Source: Rhizobium sp. Q54 (GTDB lineage Bacteria; Pseudomonadota; Alphaproteobacteria; Rhizobiales; Beijerinckiaceae). From it: a stretch of 49,542 nt of DNA. Positions 36,834 to 45,048 of this stretch are shown here, piece after piece. The DNA is taken from the NCBI GenBank assembly GCA_945878875.1, contig CAMCUC010000019.1, positions 1-49,542 of the forward strand. Direction: 5' to 3'. Below the pieces are notes generated by a model. The model searched no databases. It had not been told where the DNA came from and saw only the letters and a program-made list of their open reading frames with translations. Both the position numbers and the translations under genes were made by a program. Numbering within the stretch: position 1 is the first letter of the stretch; every line of letters begins with the position of its first letter.

Positions 36834-38150
36834 TCAGCCAAGCAGACGCTTGCGATTGCCCTTGCCCTTGGTCTGGCCCGTCACGCGCTGCTTGCGGAAG
36901 GTTGCGACCATTTCAACATGGGCCGAATGGCGGAATTGATCGACGGGCGTCACCTCATCAAGGCTATAGCCGCCGTCGATCAGAATGCGGGCGTCGCGCG
37001 CAAACGTCTGCACGTTGCAGGATACGGCGATAACCACAGGGACTTTAGACAATGCGATCTCGCGCGCCTGCGCTTCGGCGCCAGCGCGCGGCGGATCAAA
37101 CAGCACGACATCGAAAGCTTCAAGATCAAGCACTGGCAATGGCCGCTTGAACAAATCGCGCACGTCGGTCGTGATTGGCTTGAGCGCCGGGCCAGCATCC
37201 CCGGAGGCGCGGATCAACGAGGCCAATGCGGCCCTGTCGTTTTCCACCGCATGAACAGTCGCCTTCTCCGCCAGCCGCAGCGCGAACGTGCCGACGCCAG
37301 AAAACAAATCGAGCACCCGGCGCGCCTTGCCTGCGCGCTCGCACGCCAATTGCGCGAGAAGCTCTTCGCCCGCTTGAGTTGCTTGCAGAAAGGCTCCCGG
37401 CGGCGGCTGCAAAACGGCGCGCCCCATCGGCAACACGGGAGGGCGGCGCTCGATGACGACCTGGCCGTGATTGGACACACGCGCCAGATCAAGCCGCGCG
37501 GCTTCCGCGATCAGCGCGCGGCGCGGGCCTTCCTCAAGCTCGCCGCAACCGCGCACGTCAACGTCAAGGCCCGTCTGCGTGGCGGTGATGAGAATATCGA
37601 GCGGCTTGCCAAGCGACGACAGAGCGCGGGCCAAAGCGTGGGCCGCACGCGCCGCGCCGCCCATCTCGGGCGCCAGCACCGGGCAGGCTTCAATGTTGAC
37701 GATGTCGTGGGCGCGCGCCTTCATGAAGCCGACGTCCACGCGCACGCGGCCCAAAGCATCGCGCAAGATGCGGGCATGGAAGGTCGCGCGGCAACGGCCC
37801 TGCCCATGTCCGTCAAGCATCGGCGAAACGTTGGTCTCGATTTTGGAATGGCGCAAAGCCTGCACCACAAGATCGCGCTTCCACTCTGCATAAGGTTGCG
37901 GAGAAAGGGCTTGCACGGCGCAGCCGCCGCAGGTTCCGTAATGGGGGCAGAAGGCGGGCAGGCGATCTTTTGAGGGCTCAAGCACCTCCAGCAAAATTCC
38001 GCGTTCGCCCTCGACCTCAGCCAGAACAACGTCGCCGGGCAGGGCGTAGGGCGTGAACACAAGACCGTCCGGCCCCTGCGCAATACCTTCGCCGCGTTGG
38101 CCCAGACGGTCGATAACGAGCTTCTGCCCGCGTATTTGAGACGTGTTCAC
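36834..38150 (-). CDS. rlmD: RlmD/RumA-type 23S rRNA (uracil-C5)-methyltransferase
   Basis: The 438-residue SAM-dependent RNA methyltransferase has an N-terminal TRAM domain (residues 1-60), an iron-sulfur Cys set in FCPHYGTCGGCAVQ near residue 66, and the SAM domain with VLDLFSGVGTFALRLAEKA near residue 273. FDPPRAGAE and the catalytic Cys in VVIAVSCNVQTFARDA are both present. It makes m5U in rRNA; whether the site is U1939 or another is not proven. The GTG start shares one base with the TAG stop of tlyA (TAGTG), so the two are translationally coupled. Confidence 0.9.
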   Translation of the reverse strand: MNTSQIRGQKLVIDRLGQRGEGIAQGPDGLVFTPYALPGDVVLAEVEGERGILLEVLEPSKDRLPAFCPHYGTCGGCAVQALSPQPYAEWKRDLVVQALRHSKIETNVSPMLDGHGQGRCRATFHARILRDALGRVRVDVGFMKARAHDIVNIEACPVLAPEMGGAARAAHALARALSSLGKPLDILITATQTGLDVDVRGCGELEEGPRRALIAEAARLDLARVSNHGQVVIERRPPVLPMGRAVLQPPPGAFLQATQAGEELLAQLACERAGKARRVLDLFSGVGTFALRLAEKATVHAVENDRAALASLIRASGDAGPALKPITTDVRDLFKRPLPVLDLEAFDVVLFDPPRAGAEAQAREIALSKVPVVIAVSCNVQTFARDARILIDGGYSLDEVTPVDQFRHSAHVEMVATFRKQRVTGQTKGKGNRKRLLG

Positions 38151-38947
38151 TAAACTTGCCTTTCGACCGGCGCTGCGTTTATCGCGCCGGAGATATGTGG
38201 AGCGCCCATTCGTTGAGCGCCGAGCAGAAATTCCTTGTTGCCGTCGCCGCCCTCAATGGGGGAGGGGATGATGCCCTGCACGCGCCAGCCAAGACTCTCA
38301 ACAAGAGCCTGCGTCTCAGCACAAACCCGCGCATGTGTTTCAGGGTCGCGCACGAGGCCCTTTTGCACGAAATCGCGACCGGCCTCGAATTGCGGCTTCA
38401 CAAGCGCCACAAGCTGCGCGTCGTCAGTGCAAAATTGCAAAGCGTGCGGCAGTACCAGCCGCAGCGATATAAAACTCACGTCGCTGACGACGATGGAGGG
38501 GCGCGCCTCGAAATGCTCATCGGTGAGATCGCGCGCGTCCGTGCCCTCCATTGAGCGCACGCGTTGCGAGCCCTTCAGGCTGGCGTGCAATTGGCCGTGG
38601 CCCACGTCCACCGCATAGATCAGCGCGGCGCCGCGTGACATCAGCACCTGCGTGAAGCCGCCCGTCGAGGCGCCAAGGTCCAGACACGTCGCGCCTTTGG
38701 GGTCAACGCCGAACGCATCCAGCCCGCCCACCAGCTTCAGCCCGGCGCGTGACACCCAGGGGTGCGGCGCTTCGGCCTCGATCCTGGCGGAGCGGGGGAC
38801 CGTATCGGCGGGCTTGCGCACCACTTTGCCGTCCACGCGCACGAGGCCAGCCGCGATGGCTTCACGGGCGCGTGCGCGGCTGTCGAAATAGCCTCGCGCC
38901 ACGAGGGCAAGGTCGATACGCTGGGAATTGGGAGATTGGCCGGACAT
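38150..38947 (-). CDS. tlyA: TlyA family rRNA 2'-O-methyltransferase
   Basis: This 265-residue protein has an S4 RNA-binding domain (RIDLALVARGYFDSRARARE, residues 10-70) and an FtsJ-like methyltransferase domain. The SAM loop is CLDLGASTGGFTQVLMSRGA near residue 88 and the catalytic lysine region is LVALVKPQFEAGRDFV. It should methylate cytidine 2'-O in 16S and/or 23S rRNA, a modification linked to capreomycin sensitivity. The frame is open to 39154, but 38947 matches the family N-terminus. It forms an operon with rlmD and is divergent from prfC. Confidence 0.9.
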   Translation of the reverse strand: MSGQSPNSQRIDLALVARGYFDSRARAREAIAAGLVRVDGKVVRKPADTVPRSARIEAEAPHPWVSRAGLKLVGGLDAFGVDPKGATCLDLGASTGGFTQVLMSRGAALIYAVDVGHGQLHASLKGSQRVRSMEGTDARDLTDEHFEARPSIVVSDVSFISLRLVLPHALQFCTDDAQLVALVKPQFEAGRDFVQKGLVRDPETHARVCAETQALVESLGWRVQGIIPSPIEGGDGNKEFLLGAQRMGAPHISGAINAAPVERQV

Positions 38948-39044
38948 GATGGAGCAGGCGTGCCCGCTCCCATGCCGCGTGTAAAGCGGAATTTGCCTTC
39001 CGGCCTCCCATGGGGCAAACCCCGGCCAGACATCCGAGGTTATT

Positions 39045-40625
39045 ATGCTCGCTCCAGATCCCGTCAGCCGACGCCGCACGTTCGCCATCATCTCCCATCC
39101 GGACGCCGGCAAGACCACGCTCACCGAAAAGCTGCTGCTGTTTGGCGGCGCCATTCAGCTGGCCGGCGAGGTGCGCGCCAAGGCCAACCGTCGCCAGACC
39201 CGCTCCGACTGGATGGGCATCGAGCGCGAGCGCGGCATTTCCGTCGTCACCTCGGTGATGACGTTCGAATATGGCGGGAATGTCTTCAATCTGCTCGACA
39301 CGCCGGGCCATGAGGACTTTTCCGAAGACACCTATCGCACGCTGACCGCCGTCGACTCGGCGGTGATGGTGATCGACGCGGCCAAGGGTATCGAGGCGCG
39401 CACGCGCAAGCTGTTCGAAGTGTGCCGTCTGCGCGACATTCCCATCGTCACCTTCGTCAACAAGATGGACCGCGAAACGCGCGATCCCTTCGAGCTGATC
39501 GACGAGATTGAAAACATCCTCGCGCTCGACGTTGCGCCGATGACCTGGCCCATCGGGCGCGGGCGCACGTTCAGGGGCACCTACGACATTCTCAACAGCA
39601 CCGTGCGGCTGATTGATCGCGACGAAGAGCCCTTCAAGGTCAACGGCCCGAGCGATCCCGTGATTGCGGATCTGCTGCCCGAACATGAGCGCGCGGCGTT
39701 TGTGGAAGAAATAGGCCTGGCCGTGGATGCGCTGAAGCCGTTCGACAAGAGCGCGTTTCTGGAAGGCCATCTGACGCCGCTCTATTGGGGCTCGGCGTTG
39801 CGCACATTCGGCGTGCAGGATTTGATTGATGCGCTGGGCGCTTTTGCGCCGCCGCCCCGGGCGCAAGAATCTGCGCAGCGCACGGTCGACGCGCGCGAGC
39901 CCAAGATGACCGGCTTCGTGTTCAAGATACAAGCGAACATGGACCCTAATCATCGCGACCGCATCGCCTTCATGCGCGTGTGCTCGGGCAAGCTTTCACG
40001 CGGCATGAAGGCCAAACTCGTGCGCACCGGCAAGAGCATGGCGATCACTGCGCCACAGTTCTTTTTTGCCCAGGAGCGCGCCATCGCCGACGAGGCTTAT
40101 GCGGGCGACGTGGTGGGCATTCCCAACCACGGCACGCTGCGCATTGGCGACACGTTGACGGAAGGCGAGCAGATCGTGTTTCGCGGCGTGCCGAGCTTTG
40201 CGCCGGAAATCCTGCGCCGCGTGAAACTCAACGACGCGATGAAAGCCAAGAAGCTGCGCGAGGCTCTGCAGCAAATGGCCGAAGAGGGCGTGGTGCAAAC
40301 CTTCATCCCCAACGACGGGTCTGGCGCCATCGTGGGCGTCGTCGGCGCGTTGCAGCTCGATGTTTTGAAGGAGCGTTTGCAGGCTGAATACGGACTTCCC
40401 GTGGCCTTCGAGCAAAGCCGCTTTGAACTGGCGCGCTGGATTGAAAGCGACGACAAGGTTGAACTGGAGAAGTTCGAGCGCGCCTATCCCTCCTCCATCG
40501 CCATCGACCTTGACGGCGCGTCTGTGTTTCTTGCGCAATCCGCGTGGGCGCTGAAATACGAGCAGGACAAATGGCCGAAGATCACGTTTACCGACGTGAA
40601 GGATTATCAGAAGAAGGCTGAATAG
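39045..40625 (+). CDS. prfC: Peptide chain release factor 3
   Basis: At 526 residues this is the GTPase that recycles RF1/RF2 from ribosomes. G1 is ISHPDAGKTTLTEK near residue 18, the switch region has RQTRSDWMGIERERGISVVT, G3 is NLLDTPGHEDFSED, and G4 is VTFVNKMDRE. Domains II and III (from about 290) are complete, ending in WPKITFTDVKDYQKKAE. Lys-ser-threonine spacing and length match the family. A GC hairpin followed by TTT is found at 40642-40665 downstream. Confidence 0.95.
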   Translation: MLAPDPVSRRRTFAIISHPDAGKTTLTEKLLLFGGAIQLAGEVRAKANRRQTRSDWMGIERERGISVVTSVMTFEYGGNVFNLLDTPGHEDFSEDTYRTLTAVDSAVMVIDAAKGIEARTRKLFEVCRLRDIPIVTFVNKMDRETRDPFELIDEIENILALDVAPMTWPIGRGRTFRGTYDILNSTVRLIDRDEEPFKVNGPSDPVIADLLPEHERAAFVEEIGLAVDALKPFDKSAFLEGHLTPLYWGSALRTFGVQDLIDALGAFAPPPRAQESAQRTVDAREPKMTGFVFKIQANMDPNHRDRIAFMRVCSGKLSRGMKAKLVRTGKSMAITAPQFFFAQERAIADEAYAGDVVGIPNHGTLRIGDTLTEGEQIVFRGVPSFAPEILRRVKLNDAMKAKKLREALQQMAEEGVVQTFIPNDGSGAIVGVVGALQLDVLKERLQAEYGLPVAFEQSRFELARWIESDDKVELEKFERAYPSSIAIDLDGASVFLAQSAWALKYEQDKWPKITFTDVKDYQKKAE

Positions 40626-40631
40626 GAGCTG

Positions 40632-40696
40632 AATCTGGACCGCGCGCGGCCTCGCGCGCATCTTTAAGCGCAGCAAGAGTGCGTGCGGTCCAGATT
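40632..40696. repeat. Nested inverted repeat / terminator between prfC and the Rieske oxygenase gene
   Basis: AATCTGGACCGC (40632-40643) is matched by its perfect complement at 40685-40696. Inside, GCGCGCG-GCCT-CGCGCGC (40642-40659) forms a 7-bp hairpin followed by ATCTTT, a probable prfC terminator. The sequence ATCTGGACCGCGC also occurs at 8100-8112 after the isomerase gene, so the outer arm may be a dispersed short repeat. Confidence 0.6.
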
Positions 40697-40762
40697 GCGT
40701 CCCACCAGCTTCCATCTTCCCGCCTTTCGGCTAGAATGCGGCAAAACAAACTTGGAGGCGAC

Positions 40763-42007
40763 ATGGCCCAGACTTCTGTTCACACGTCCGATTTCATCTG
40801 GCCGCATACGGATTCTTCGCGCGCGCCGTTTCAGGTTTACACGGACCCGCAGCTTTACGCGCTTGAGCAGGAGCGCATTTTTCGCGGCCCGGTGTGGAAT
40901 TTTCTGGGGCTGACCTGCGAAATTCCAAACCCCGGCGATTACAAAACGACGTTCGTGGGCGATGCTCCGATCATCCTGTCGCGGGCCGCCGACGGCGCCA
41001 TTCATGCGCTGGTGAACCGTTGCGCCCACAAGGGCGCACTCGTTTGCTACAAGCCGCGCGGCAACGTGTCTGAATTCACCTGCGTCTATCACAACTGGAC
41101 CTATAGCCTTGCGGGCGATCTCACGGGCATCGCGTTCAAGAAAGGCGTCGGCGGCAAGGGCGGGCTCGATGCCGATTTTGACCAGAGCGCACACGGGCTC
41201 GAACGGCTGCGCGTCGAAATTTACGGCCAGCTTGTGTTTGGCACGTTCAGCGATGAGACGCCGCCGTTCGCGCAATTCATCGGCGACGAGCTTTGCGCCA
41301 ATATCGACCGCGTGTTTTCAAAACCGCTCAAAGTGCTGGGCTATCATTCGCAAATGCTGCCCAACAACTGGAAGCTCTATGCGGAGAACAACAAGGATTC
41401 CTATCACGCGAGCCTGCTGCACGTGTTCCACAACACCTTTGGCGTTGTGCGCCCGAACATGGGCGGCGGCGTGAAAATCTCGCCCAACGGCTGGCATCAT
41501 CTCAGCTATACCGTGCGCAACGCCGATTCCAATGACGCGACCGGCGCCGAGAAAGTGCGCTCGCTCAAGGATTCCTACAAGCTCAACGACGTGCGCATGA
41601 TGGAGCACAAACTGGAGTTGGGCGACCGCACCACCAACGCCATCCAGACGGTGTTTCCAACGCTTGTCGTGCAGCAAATTCTCAACGCGCTCGCCGTGCG
41701 CCAGATCTTGCCCAAAGGGCCCGAGAGCACCGAGCTGATCTGGACCATTCTGGGCTTTGAGGACGACGATGCGCAGATGCAGGAATTGCGCATGCAGGTG
41801 AACAATCTCGTTGGTCCCGCAGGCCTGATTTCGATGGAGGACGGCTGCGTCGGCGGCTGGGTGCAGCGCGCGGCCAAAGCCGATCCGCACGCCAGGACGA
41901 TTATGCCGATGGGCGGCGCAGGGATTGAGGCGAGCGAGGGTTCACGCGTGACCGAGGCCGCCGTGCGCGGCTTCTGGACCGGCTGGCGCAGCCTGATGGG
42001 GGTTTGA
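40763..42007 (+). CDS. Rieske ring-hydroxylating oxygenase, large (alpha) subunit
   Basis: The 414-residue alpha subunit has an N-terminal Rieske [2Fe-2S] domain with VNRCAHKGALVCYKPRGN and FTCVYHNWTY (C-x-H ... C-x2-H, about residues 84-120). The C-terminal catalytic domain has the mononuclear iron ligands: NKDSYHASLLHVFH near residue 212 and an Asp in ILGFEDDDAQMQ near residue 330. It resembles the salicylate 5-hydroxylase/anthranilate dioxygenase (NagG/AndAc) branch. GGAGG lies 6 bases before the start. The beta subunit follows directly, but no ferredoxin or reductase is near. The aromatic substrate is not known. Confidence 0.88.
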   Translation: MAQTSVHTSDFIWPHTDSSRAPFQVYTDPQLYALEQERIFRGPVWNFLGLTCEIPNPGDYKTTFVGDAPIILSRAADGAIHALVNRCAHKGALVCYKPRGNVSEFTCVYHNWTYSLAGDLTGIAFKKGVGGKGGLDADFDQSAHGLERLRVEIYGQLVFGTFSDETPPFAQFIGDELCANIDRVFSKPLKVLGYHSQMLPNNWKLYAENNKDSYHASLLHVFHNTFGVVRPNMGGGVKISPNGWHHLSYTVRNADSNDATGAEKVRSLKDSYKLNDVRMMEHKLELGDRTTNAIQTVFPTLVVQQILNALAVRQILPKGPESTELIWTILGFEDDDAQMQELRMQVNNLVGPAGLISMEDGCVGGWVQRAAKADPHARTIMPMGGAGIEASEGSRVTEAAVRGFWTGWRSLMGV

Positions 42008-42008
42008 C

Positions 42009-42512
42009 GTGAGTGACATGACGATGGACCAGAGCTTGAACGAACACCTCACGCTGCGCCTGCGCGTGGACGATTTCTACGCCGATTACGCGCATGTTTT
42101 GGACGACGACCGGCTGGAGGAATGGCCGGATTTTTTCACGCAGGACGGCGCCTATCGCATCGTCACCCGCGAGAACCGCGAACTGGGCCTGCCGCTGCAT
42201 CTGATCTATTGCGACGGGCAAGGCATGATGATCGACCGCATCACCGCAATGCGCACCGCCAACATTTATGAGCCGCACGTCTATTGCCATTCGATCAGCG
42301 CCGTGCGCGTCATTGGCGTCGAGGGGCGGGAAATCCGCGCGCGCAGCAATTTTACCGTGTTGCGCACCATGACTGATGGGCAAACATTGATTTTCGCCTG
42401 CGGGCGGACGTTCGACACTTTGCTCGACGTTGATGGTGAACTGCGGTTGCGCGAGCGGCTTGTGGTGCTGGATTCAAAGCGCATCGACACGCTGCTGGTG
42501 ATCCCGCTCTAG
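42009..42512 (+). CDS. Aromatic-ring oxygenase small (beta) subunit
   Basis: This 167-residue protein is the SnoaL-like beta subunit that holds the oxygenase hexamer together. LRLRVDDFYADYAHVLDDDR and LEEWPDFFTQDGAYRIVTRE near residue 15, and EPHVYCHSISAVRVIG in the middle, are typical. The GTG at 42009 lies one base after the alpha stop with GGGGG 6 bases upstream; ATGs at 42018 and 42024 are alternatives. The pair is co-transcribed. Confidence 0.88.
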   Translation: MSDMTMDQSLNEHLTLRLRVDDFYADYAHVLDDDRLEEWPDFFTQDGAYRIVTRENRELGLPLHLIYCDGQGMMIDRITAMRTANIYEPHVYCHSISAVRVIGVEGREIRARSNFTVLRTMTDGQTLIFACGRTFDTLLDVDGELRLRERLVVLDSKRIDTLLVIPL

Positions 42513-42599
42513 CCGTTCTTAAACTCTAACTTGTCTTAACCCCGACTCGCAATGCATCGTCACGCGCGCTACAATAACTCTCCTGATCGGGAGTTGCGT

Positions 42600-42869
42600 A
42601 TGGATGCCGCCGGCAAGAAACCTCGCGAGATCATGTTACGCATGGCGGCGCGCGGACGGCGCGTGCGCGCGGGCGAAAGCGGCATGTGCGAGGGTGGGAC
42701 CTGGCGACGCGAAAGCTTCCGCTTGCCACGTGTGGACGCGCGCGAGAAAGCGCGCGAATGGTTCGACCGCTTTCCAAAAGCCGCCTACATGACTGAAATC
42801 GAATTCTGGCGCGAACTCGATAACGACATGATCGAGTTCACCATTCGCCGTCTGCCAAGCGCTGATTAG
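42600..42869 (+). CDS. Small hypothetical basic protein
   Basis: The 89-residue protein is rich in Arg and Glu, with MAARGRRVRAGESGMCEGGT near residue 13 and EFWRELDNDMIEFTIRRL near the C-terminus. No family is recognised and there is no membrane segment. GGGAG lies 6 bases before the ATG at 42600; an upstream ATG at 42552 is less well supported. It overlaps the end of the convergent gene at 42866 by 4 bases. Confidence 0.5.
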   Translation: MDAAGKKPREIMLRMAARGRRVRAGESGMCEGGTWRRESFRLPRVDAREKAREWFDRFPKAAYMTEIEFWRELDNDMIEFTIRRLPSAD

Positions 42870-43360
42870 CCGCCGCTTTTTCGCGCGGCAATCTCGATGA
42901 CCTGCCCGGTGACGGCACCAGCGTTCGCCAGATAGGCGGCGGCGATTCCGGCTTGCTCCACATCCATCATCTCGCCTGGATGAAGCGGCGCCAGTGCGTT
43001 CACACGCAAACCTGGCGCCAGCGAGCGGGCGAGCGCGCGCACGCCGCCGTTCAGCGCCTCGCGGGCGGGGCCAGCTTTGCCCGCTACCAGAATGATCGAG
43101 CGTTGCGTTTGCGAGGCCTGCGCCGCAAACCCGGCGATAGAGTTTAGAGCGTGCGGCGCGATCGCAGCGTGGGCCATTGCGCTCTCTTCAACCGCGCCAG
43201 CGTCCAGCGCCAGCACATCGGCGCCAGACTCGCTGATATCGGCGCCAGACTCGCAAACGGTGAAACCTGCGTCCCCGAGCGCACGCATCAGCGCATCGCG
43301 CAAAGCTGCATCGCGCAGGACAAGGCGCGCGCCTCTGGATTGCGTCTTCATGTGGGACAT
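42866..43360 (-). CDS. Degenerate short-chain dehydrogenase-like protein
   Basis: The C-terminal part of this 164-residue protein (GGVRALARSLAPGLRVNALA, then VEQAGIAAAYLANAGAVTGQ) is clearly that of an SDR. The N-terminal glycine loop T-G-x-x-x-G-x-G is missing, and at the catalytic Y-x-x-x-K position it has PAREALN. It therefore cannot be a normal NAD(P)-dependent reductase. A short direct duplication (GCGCCAGACTCGC, about 43222 and 43243) encodes the repeated ESGAD. Starts at 43360 and 43351 are both possible. Confidence 0.6.
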   Translation of the reverse strand: MSHMKTQSRGARLVLRDAALRDALMRALGDAGFTVCESGADISESGADVLALDAGAVEESAMAHAAIAPHALNSIAGFAAQASQTQRSIILVAGKAGPAREALNGGVRALARSLAPGLRVNALAPLHPGEMMDVEQAGIAAAYLANAGAVTGQVIEIAARKSGG

Positions 43361-43698
43361 TACGGCGCTCGCAAGTTTAAACACAAAGGTTGAAGCATAA
43401 AGGCTCAAGCAACAGGAAAGCAAACGGGGCAGATCAATAATTTATAAACCACGCTAATTTGAATTTTTTTGAATTTATAGTGGGTCGCGCACAAAGCGTT
43501 AAGTACGAAAAACTGCTGGAGGCTAAATTGTAAATAACAAGAAACCAAAGAAACTTCTCTTCTATTGTGATGCACAAACTCTTGTCGTTTTTGCCTAAGC
43601 AGACCTTACCGCAATGCAATCAATTTAGTTACTATTGGCGGCTAAACCGGACTTATGGGCGGCGATGAGTAGCGACGCCCCGTTTGGAGTTTTGAGTC
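43361..43698. other. AT-rich intergenic region before the outer membrane protein gene
   Basis: This 338-base gap is markedly AT-rich, with GAATTTTTTTGAATTT near 43461-43476. It separates the SDR-like gene from the porin-like gene and should hold the porin promoter. GGAG lies 9 bases before the porin ATG. A 61-codon open frame on the minus strand (43434-43619) has low-complexity, atypical content and is not supported as a gene. An untranslated leader or small RNA is possible, but I can define no structure. Confidence 0.5.
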
Positions 43699-44421
43699 AT
43701 GCGTAAACTTATTTTGACTGGCCTTGCCGCGCCGGCCCTCTTCGTTTCTTCCGCCATCGCCGCCGATCTACCGCGCCGCACCTATGCGCCCGCGCCCCAG
43801 CCCAGCTATTCTGCCCCCGTGCATTCGGCCTATAACTGGACCGGCTTTTACGCTGGCGTGAACGCTGGTTATGCGTGGGGATCGTTCGGGGATGTGGGCA
43901 ACGTCAGCTTCGGCAAGCCCAGCGGCTTTACCCTCGGCGGCACGCTTGGCTACAACCACCAGTTCAACAACGGCTTCCTGCTGGGCGCGGAAGGCGACGT
44001 GAACTGGCTTAACGCCAAATCGTCCAGCTCGGTGGGCATCGTAGCCGCTGGCGGACCCGTGGGCGCTGTGCCCGCCTATTACACCGGCGAGATGAGCTGG
44101 ATGTGGACCGCGCGCGCCCGCGCCGGCTTCGCCATTGAGCGCGCGCTCATTTACGGAACAGCAGGCTACGCGGGCGCTAACCTTGAAGAGCGCTTCTCGC
44201 AGCCGGGCGCAACAATTCCGCAGAGAGCCTCCACCAGCGGCGCCCACCACGGCTGGGCCGCAGGTTTTGGCCTTGAATACGCGTTCACCAACACGCTTTC
44301 GATGAAGGCCGAATATCTCTACGCCTCGCTGGGCAAGAAAACTGTCTTCGCAGCTCCCTACACCACAAAGGTCGATCCCAGCCTGTCGATCGTGCGCATG
44401 GGCGTGAACTACCACTTCTAG
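43699..44421 (+). CDS. Outer membrane beta-barrel protein (Omp25/RopB type)
   Basis: This 240-residue protein has a signal peptide (MRKLILTGLAAPALFVSSAI, cleaved after AIA) and a short Pro-rich segment. An eight-stranded OmpA-like barrel follows, opening with YNWTGFYAGVNAGYAWGSFG. FLLGAEGDVNWL and SMKAEYLYASLG are typical strands, and the C-terminus VRMGVNYHF ends in the Phe needed for outer-membrane assembly. The family includes the abundant Omp25/Omp31 proteins of Brucella and RopB of Rhizobium. It is monocistronic with a strong terminator. Confidence 0.92.
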   Translation: MRKLILTGLAAPALFVSSAIAADLPRRTYAPAPQPSYSAPVHSAYNWTGFYAGVNAGYAWGSFGDVGNVSFGKPSGFTLGGTLGYNHQFNNGFLLGAEGDVNWLNAKSSSSVGIVAAGGPVGAVPAYYTGEMSWMWTARARAGFAIERALIYGTAGYAGANLEERFSQPGATIPQRASTSGAHHGWAAGFGLEYAFTNTLSMKAEYLYASLGKKTVFAAPYTTKVDPSLSIVRMGVNYHF

Positions 44422-44446
44422 CGCCTGCTTTCTCAAACGCGACAAG

Positions 44447-44474
44447 GCCCGGGGTGCGAGCTCCGGGCTTTTTT
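44447..44474 (+). terminator. Rho-independent terminator after the outer membrane protein gene
   Basis: GCCCGGGG (44447-44454) pairs with CTCCGGGC (44461-44468; one mismatch) around a 6-base loop and is followed by TTTTTT. Confidence 0.85.
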
Positions 44475-44500
44475 GCGCCGGGCGCAGACTTCCCCTTAGG

Positions 44501-44520
44501 TTAATGATACGTTAACGTAT
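44501..44520 (+). promoter_or_regulatory. Perfect CtrA motif overlapping a 14-bp palindrome
   Basis: TTAA-TGATACG-TTAA (44501-44515) is an exact match to the CtrA consensus TTAA-N7-TTAA. It overlaps ATACGTTAACGTAT (44507-44520), a perfect 14-bp palindrome. The pair lies 52-71 bases before the BON-LysM gene's start, a normal place for an activator or operator site. Confidence 0.55.
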
Positions 44521-44571
44521 GTAACCGCGTCCGTGTGCGCGTGTTGAGCATCCGTATTGAAGGGAAAAATC

Positions 44572-45021
44572 ATGGGCCTTTGGAATTTTGCAAAGTCAGT
44601 CGGCGCCTCTCTGTTTGGCGCCAGCGAAGCGCAAGCCGCCTCCGCCGACGATTTGAAGAAAGAAGCCGCAAAGCACGGCCTCGATCTGTCGGGCGTCGAA
44701 GTGGCGGTTGAAGGCGATAAGGTCGTACTCAGCGGACGCGCCTTGTCCACTGAAGAGGCTGAGAAAATTGTGCTCGCCATGGGCAACACCACGGGCGTCG
44801 CCTCGGTCGAAAACAACCTCGCTGTCGATAAAGCCGGCGCCGAATCAAAGACCTATGAAGTCAAAAAAGGCGACACGCTCTGGAAGATTTCAGAAGAGGT
44901 CTACGGCAAGGGCAAGGGCGGCGAATACGAGGGCATTTTCGAAGCCAACAAGCCGATGCTGTCGCACCCCGATAAAATCTACCCCGGTCAGGTGCTGCGC
45001 ATCCCGCCGCTTGAGGATTGA
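44572..45021 (+). CDS. BON-LysM domain protein (YgaU/Kbp-like)
   Basis: This 149-residue protein has an N-terminal BON domain (DLSGVEVAVEGDKVVLSGRA, about residues 35-90) and a C-terminal LysM domain (KTYEVKKGDTLWKISEEVYG, then IFEANKPMLSHPDKIYPGQV, about 98-147). This matches YgaU (Kbp), a cytoplasmic potassium-binding and stress-linked protein of E. coli; like it, this one has no signal peptide. The start at 44572 has GAAGGG upstream. A perfect CtrA motif lies before it. Confidence 0.9.
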   Translation: MGLWNFAKSVGASLFGASEAQAASADDLKKEAAKHGLDLSGVEVAVEGDKVVLSGRALSTEEAEKIVLAMGNTTGVASVENNLAVDKAGAESKTYEVKKGDTLWKISEEVYGKGKGGEYEGIFEANKPMLSHPDKIYPGQVLRIPPLED

Positions 45022-45048
45022 TTTAAGGAGAGGCTGGGGCGCAAAGCC

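Noticed and set aside
40763-42512. Complete Rieske dioxygenase system
   Set aside because: Only the two oxygenase subunits are present; the next gene is an unrelated small protein, and no ferredoxin or reductase is found nearby.
43434-43619. Small minus-strand gene in the AT-rich gap
   Set aside because: The predicted peptide is low-complexity and no ribosome site or family is visible.
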